Below are positions 59,421 to 64,000 of a stretch of DNA of 64,000 nt, in pieces (within the stretch, counting starts at the first letter, position 1; each line of letters opens with the position of its first letter). Origin of the DNA: Posidonia oceanica (taxonomy: Eukaryota > Streptophyta > Magnoliopsida > Alismatales > Posidoniaceae); contig JAZBRS010000014.1 in NCBI GenBank assembly GCA_037176725.1, positions 78,970,501 through 79,034,500 of the forward strand, written 5' to 3'. The notes below the pieces were generated by a model that worked only from the letters and a program-made list of their open reading frames with translations, made no database searches and was not told the origin of the DNA. A program made the position numbers and the translations under genes.

Positions 59421-60711
59421 GCTCCTCCTCCAACTTTGGCAGCTCTAGTGCTCCCTGCACTGCCGTCAGCAGCTCCAGTAGCCCCAATGCTCCCTGCATT
59501 GCCAACAGTGGATCCCGCCGACAGCATCAGTAGTGTAGGAACGAACCCAGTGCCTCCCTCCCGAGGTTGCTGACAGGTAAGTCTCCCTTGCCTCTCTTTT
59601 GTTTCCTACATTGTCTTTTCTTTTCGTTTTGTTTTGTTTTTGTGTTTTCTCGCCCTGCCTGAAAGTCATAAAAAGCATAAAATCAACAAAACCCACTTAA
59701 AAACATGCATCCCTTTCTACTTCTTGCATTCATTCCCTCATTCGGGCTAGCAACCCTAACTACTCGGCGATAGGTCTGTTAACCTATCACCCTTGGGCTG
59801 ACATCCCCAACTATCGCAGGAGCATCGTTGGACCTCTGCCGCACCTTCTAGTTTGGTATGACCACCCTTCTCCACCCTCGGGCTGATATCCCTAACTATT
59901 CGGCGATAGGTCCATCAACTTATCACCTAGCACTCATCAATCACTTTGCATGCATATCAATCATCTTGCACATATCAGTCATCATGCATTGTCATCTTTT
60001 GCACATACATGTCATTTCTTCTATCCTGTAAAGACAAAAGCACCAAAAAAATCAAGAAAATCAAAAAATGCAAAAATATTTTCTTGCCTTGCTGCTGGTT
60101 TTCCCTTTTTATGTTTTCTCAAACCAAAAGCCATAAAAATACAAAACCAATGCAAAAATTGAAAAACATGTTTGTCCATTCCCTTCTAAAAAATACAAAA
60201 CCCATAAACATTTGTATAATCAAAAACCTGGCTATGGACAAACAAGCAGCACCTAGAGGGTGTCAAGCGGTGACAATCTTAGGCAGGTCTCACCCGAGCA
60301 GCGCCATCTCTTGCATGTGGCTACAGAGTGAGATTGAGAGCATAATAGAGCATCTCGCTGAGTTTCAGAACTCCCAGAAGCGAGATCCACCTTATCAAGA
60401 GAGTCCACCAGACATGAAGAGGACCGAAGCAGAGTAGAGCATAGCCAAAGGCTGCCTGTACACATTGCAGGGGCTAAAGGTGTACGCCGATCAGTCGAAC
60501 TTTTAATGCCTCACCAGGGACAGCTATCCCAAGAGGGTGAAGACATGCATATCCAAAAGAATAGAGATCATGTGAGCAAAAGAATATGATAATATGATAT
60601 GCATGTTGAGCATAAAAGAAAAATGAAGAAAGAAGGCGCTCATGAGAGGAGTGACTCGGATGAGCGTCGAAGCCCCCTCAGCTTTCAACTCCAAGCACCA
60701 CATTGGCAACT
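59421..60711 (+). mobile_element. E7 internal region after gag, no pol recognised
   Basis: About 1.3 kb up to the E8 insertion. I searched the three plus frames for protease, RT, RNase H or integrase motifs and saw none. Two related segments (59757-59800 and 59875-59930) share GGGCTGACATCCC, AACTAT and GGCGATAGGT words. A 66-codon ORF tail at 60235-60437 resembles nothing I know. Either the element lacks pol (a gag-only derivative) or pol lay further on. Confidence 0.65.
59766..59791. other. Perfect 7-bp stem hairpin in E7
   Basis: GATAGGT-CTGTTA-ACCTATC, extended by GG/CC after one mismatch. A weaker version occurs at about 59903-59928. Confidence 0.6.
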
Positions 60712-61009
60712 TGTAGCAATCCCGATCGGAATCAGGCTCGCTATATAGCGGCGATTGGATCCGAGGAAGGGGCTCGACTCGAAAACGCTTGAAATCGAGG
60801 AGAAAAAGGAAAGATAAGACAAATCAGAGTCGCCACCATGTCTATTAACGGGAGACAAGGAAAACCGGGGAAATGCGTGAATTAACGCGCAAAACCGAGC
60901 AAGAAATGCAAAGCAAAGCAATGCAAAGGAAAACAAATGCAAACAAATGCAAATGAGATGACTCTAGCCTAGGATAAGGGCAGTACGGTCATTGCGGGCC
61001 AGAAGACAG

Positions 61010-61095
61010 GGCAAGGACTCCTGTTACGCGCGGGGAAGGTGTTAGGCACCCCCGACACGCTCGAGAATCGGTCTTTCTAGGCTTACGCTCGCATA
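61010..61095 (-). other. Conserved LTR tail block, E8 copy
   Basis: Minus strand GCGAGCGTAAGCCTAGAAAG to GTAACAGGAGTCCTTGCCC. One visible change is CTCGAGCGTGTC in place of CTCGGGCGTGTC. Confidence 0.8.
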
Positions 61096-61374
61096 CGCAG
61101 GGAAATGCAGGATTGAATGCCTATGTGCCTATAAATGCCTAAATGAATGCCCAAGGTGTGCTCTAAGTGGGAAGAAACAAAGCAAGGAAATAAACGTGCT
61201 CTCTAAGTGCTCAGCTGCGCTGTCTGTGTTCCGAACCAGGCGAAACCTAGCTCGTGAGAACTCCAGACAGTAAGCATCACAGCCCTATATGCAAATGCAG
61301 GCGAGAAAGCAAAACAACAAGGAAACCATGCAATGTAGTCGGCATGCAAGGGAAAACGGCGTAAAACACGCAAA

Positions 61375-61605
61375 ACTAGACGAGAAAAGAGCAAGGCAGC
61401 AGAACGGAGCAAAAGAATAAAACCGGCACGCAAAACAAGCGAGAAAGCAAGACAGCACGCAAAACGAGACAAGGGAGCAAAGAGGCACGCAAAACGGTGC
61501 AAAAACGAGAGCGGCACGCAAAACAAGCGAGAAAGCAAGGCAGCGCGCAAAACAAGGCAAGAAAACAAAGGGGCACGCAAAACGGTGCCAAAACAGCGAA
61601 GCAAA
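61375..61605 (-). repeat. 30-bp-type array in E8 (about 7 units)
   Basis: Units GGCACGCAAAACGGTGC and GGCACGCAAAACAAGCGAGA alternate, as in M1. The AAGCGAGAAAGCAAG spacer is shared with M1 and absent from P1. Confidence 0.85.
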
Positions 61606-64000
61606 AACCTCGGAAAAAGCCATGCGAATGCAAGAATGCAGGAAAAGATTAGAAGAGGCCAAAGGGGAGGCGAAACAACGTGTGTGTAAGAACAGACGTC
61701 GTTTAGGACCACTCAGGGTAGGTGTGAAGTCCTATAGAGGGGAGAGGGGGCAAACGGAGGGATTACCACCTCTTTGCGACTGTTTCCCGCTGAACCGTTC
61801 CACGGTGTGTCTCGCATGCTGCCCAAAGCTCGCGATGCGATCGGATCGTGGAAAAGGGGGAAGAAAGTCACATTAAGTGGTAAATCCAGGGAAAACACAA
61901 GACAAAACACTCAGGAATACGCGAAACGGGGATTGGAAGATACAAGCAGAAAGGGGAGACCCTATTCTACATGCTCAAAGAAACAGAAAGCGAAAACAAG
62001 GAAAACTGTGCAAATGGCATGCAAATGAATGCAATGCAGGGGTTCAGGAGGACATACCTGGAAATCCGGGAGCCTGATCTGAGATCCGTCTGGTCCATGC
62101 TGAAGAGTGCTTCGCTGCGGTCGCCTGGGCAGCTTACTTGAGAAGATCCAACGACCGGATCGGAAGATATCGCAGCTCCAAGGCAGGAGGGCCAGAATAG
62201 GGGAGAAGAACAGATCTAGGTGTTCAGGAGGCCCTAGGGATGTGCAAAAAGGTCCTCCCAGGCGAAGGGGAGCTAAAAGTGCTTGGTGTGTGCAAGAAGA
62301 TGCTGAAATGCAAGACTAGATGGATGCAGAATGCATGCAAAAGCAAGAAAAAGCAAAGAGAAGAAACTGGGAAAAGCCAGGAGTTCAGAAAGCATTTTGA
62401 AAAAGAAAGGGGCTAAAAATGCAAATTTTCCAGAAAACAGGGGTCCACAGGGAAGGATTTCGAAAACAGGGGAGGACAGGGGTCCATTTTGCAAAAAAAC
62501 TAAGCTCAGAAAGCTGTTTTGAAAAGAAGGTATGCTTTAAAAGAGGTTTTGAAAGCAGAAAGAGGTCAGAATGTAATTTTGGAAAAACTGGGGTCTAAAA
62601 TGCAAATTTTCTAGAAAACAGGGTTCTGGGGAGTCTGAGGATACTAGTGGAGGGTCTATATGCAATTTGGTAAGCATAGGAGCTAGGATGCAAGTTAGGG
62701 GCAAAATGGTCTTTTTACATGGTTTTTTGAAAGATGCAAGGACCTATGTGTGATTTTTAAATCATGCAGGGGTCAAATATGCAATTTCATATGAAAAAAA
62801 ATGTTCTGAAAATCAGATAACAGGACTGCAGTGCAATTTTTGAAAAAAACAGGGTTGAAAATGCAATTTAATAGGCTAAAATACATGCATAACAGCTACT
62901 GTCCATTTAAAATGGACCTATATGCAAAAATGCAAAACGAGGGGGGAAAATATGCAATGCAGCAAGCGAAAAATAAAAATAAAACCTAAGTCCTACAGTG
63001 TAATGGACTAAAATGCAAAAACAGAAACTAAGAAGGTCCTAGAATGCAATGCAGTATGGCAAAATACATGCAAATGAATGAACTGATTTAAGACAGGACT
63101 TACATGCAAAAACCAAAAGCAGAGGGGCTAAACTACAAAATATTATAACAGCACAGCACAGTAACAGGACTAAAAGGCAAATATGGAAAAACAGAAACAT
63201 AAGTTGCAATTTAGCATGGTACTTAATTAAAAACTAAGCAGAATAAATGGCAGGAGGACTGAAACGCAAAAATAACAGAACTTAAGCTAGACATGCAATA
63301 TTTACACCTAAAATTATATAAACAAGAAAATAAATGCACAGTAACTGGTCGACGGCGACGAGTACTGTAGCAGAACGCCGGCAGTACTCGTGGCCGCCGA
63401 CAGGGGAGGCTGAGGAGGCGCGGGAGGGCGGATCTTGATGCTGGCATTCGTGCGGAGCGTCGGAGACTGCTGGAGCGGCATTCTGTTGGTCGGAGCGTCC
63501 GGAGGAACAGCAGCCGGCGCCGGAGAAGGAGAACTGACCGGCGAGTCGAGGACGGAGCAGGAGATTGGCAAAGCTACTTCTGGGCGGCGGGAAAGCATCA
63601 GGGGGAGAAGAGGAAGCTAGGGGAGGTTGGACTGACCTGATTCCGCATCTGAGTCGCCCTCCCGACGTCGGTGGTTTCAGCAGTCGCCGGAGGAGGCCGT
63701 CCGGTCGCTGCGGGCGTCGCCGGTCGCTCGCGAAGGTTGGAGCTGCCTCAGAACATCCCTCCGGTGCTTCCTGATCGACCGGACTGAAGCTCTACAGCTC
63801 GGGTGAGGATTCGGCACTTTTGGGTTCTCAGAATGCTGCCGGAGGTTGGGGAGGGTGTTTGCTGCTCCTCAGGCTGGATGGAGTGTTCTGGAAGATTGCT
63901 GGAGGTTCGGGGAGTGATTCTGGGTGATTGGATTGCTGTTCTGGAGGCTGTGGAGGAAGTTTGAGAGTTGAGTCGATTTTTGGTCAGTGGTTGATGCAGG

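Larger units (their letters stand above)
60712..64000 (-). mobile_element. Gypsy LTR (E8), 3' half, runs off right edge
   Basis: Minus-strand 3' end ..GGGATTGCTACA at 60712. Rightwards come the tail with conserved block, array (61375-61605), CCGTTGGATCTTCTC-related segment (about 62138-62165), TGCA-word tract (62390-63320) and the start of the GC-rich block (63340-64000). Closely similar to M1 along the whole shared length (compare 61411-63360 with 1431-3415). No PBS beyond 60712: it abuts E7 internal DNA, so this is a 3' LTR or a solo LTR inserted into E7. Confidence 0.85.

Overview
The window is repeat-dense plant DNA of the kind found between genes in a large angiosperm genome. I find no host gene, tRNA, rRNA or CRISPR array. 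Nearly every base can be assigned to LTR retrotransposons. The main component is one superfamily of Ty3/Gypsy elements that looks like the Tat/Ogre group: very long LTRs (about 3.2 to 6.3 kb), termini TGTTGACACC or TGTAGACACC to ..CTACA, a primer-binding site TGGCGACTCTGTTGGGGA, a polypurine tract ending GAGGGGCATC, and a decayed Tat/Ogre-type gag at 57112-59420. One Ty1/Copia element of SIRE/Maximus type lies on the minus strand at 26197-35398, with decayed gag and pol and an extra ORF between pol and the 3' LTR.

The layout reads as a nest. Element names below are mine. M1 is a minus LTR at 1-6525. P1 is the 3' part of a plus LTR at 6526-10821. E1a is a minus LTR at 10822-16442 and E1b a minus partial LTR at 16443-20337. 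E2 is the internal tail plus 3' LTR of a plus element at 20338-26196. E3 is the Copia element at 26197-35398. E5 is the leader and old 5' LTR of a minus element at 35399-45502, itself split by a solo LTR (E4, 36915-42727) flanked by a perfect 5-bp target duplication. E6 is the internal tail and 3' LTR start of a plus element at 45503-49954. E7 is the 5' LTR, leader and gag of a plus element at 49955-60711. E8 is a minus LTR running from 60712 off the right edge. At every boundary one side is the exact outer end of an LTR and the other is an interrupted sequence, so the window looks like one half of a stack of successive insertions, with the youngest beyond the left edge.

Each Gypsy LTR has the same mosaic, read in its own direction: an A/C-rich, G-poor leader; a polypyrimidine or polypurine stretch; a GC-rich block of about 1.4 kb; an AT-rich tract repeating TGCATTTT/GGTCC-like words; a conserved segment containing CCGTTGGATCTTCTC; an array of about 30-bp units built around GCACCGTTTTGCGTGC; and a conserved 3' tail with an 80-90 bp block containing GGTGCCTAACACCTTCCCC. 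The 30-bp arrays are open in several frames and create long ORFs that are not genes.

The protein-coding content is limited to retrotransposon remnants: Copia gag, protease-integrase, RT-RNase H and the extra ORF, and one Gypsy gag. All carry frameshifts or stops. No species is named, because nothing here is diagnostic beyond flowering plant.
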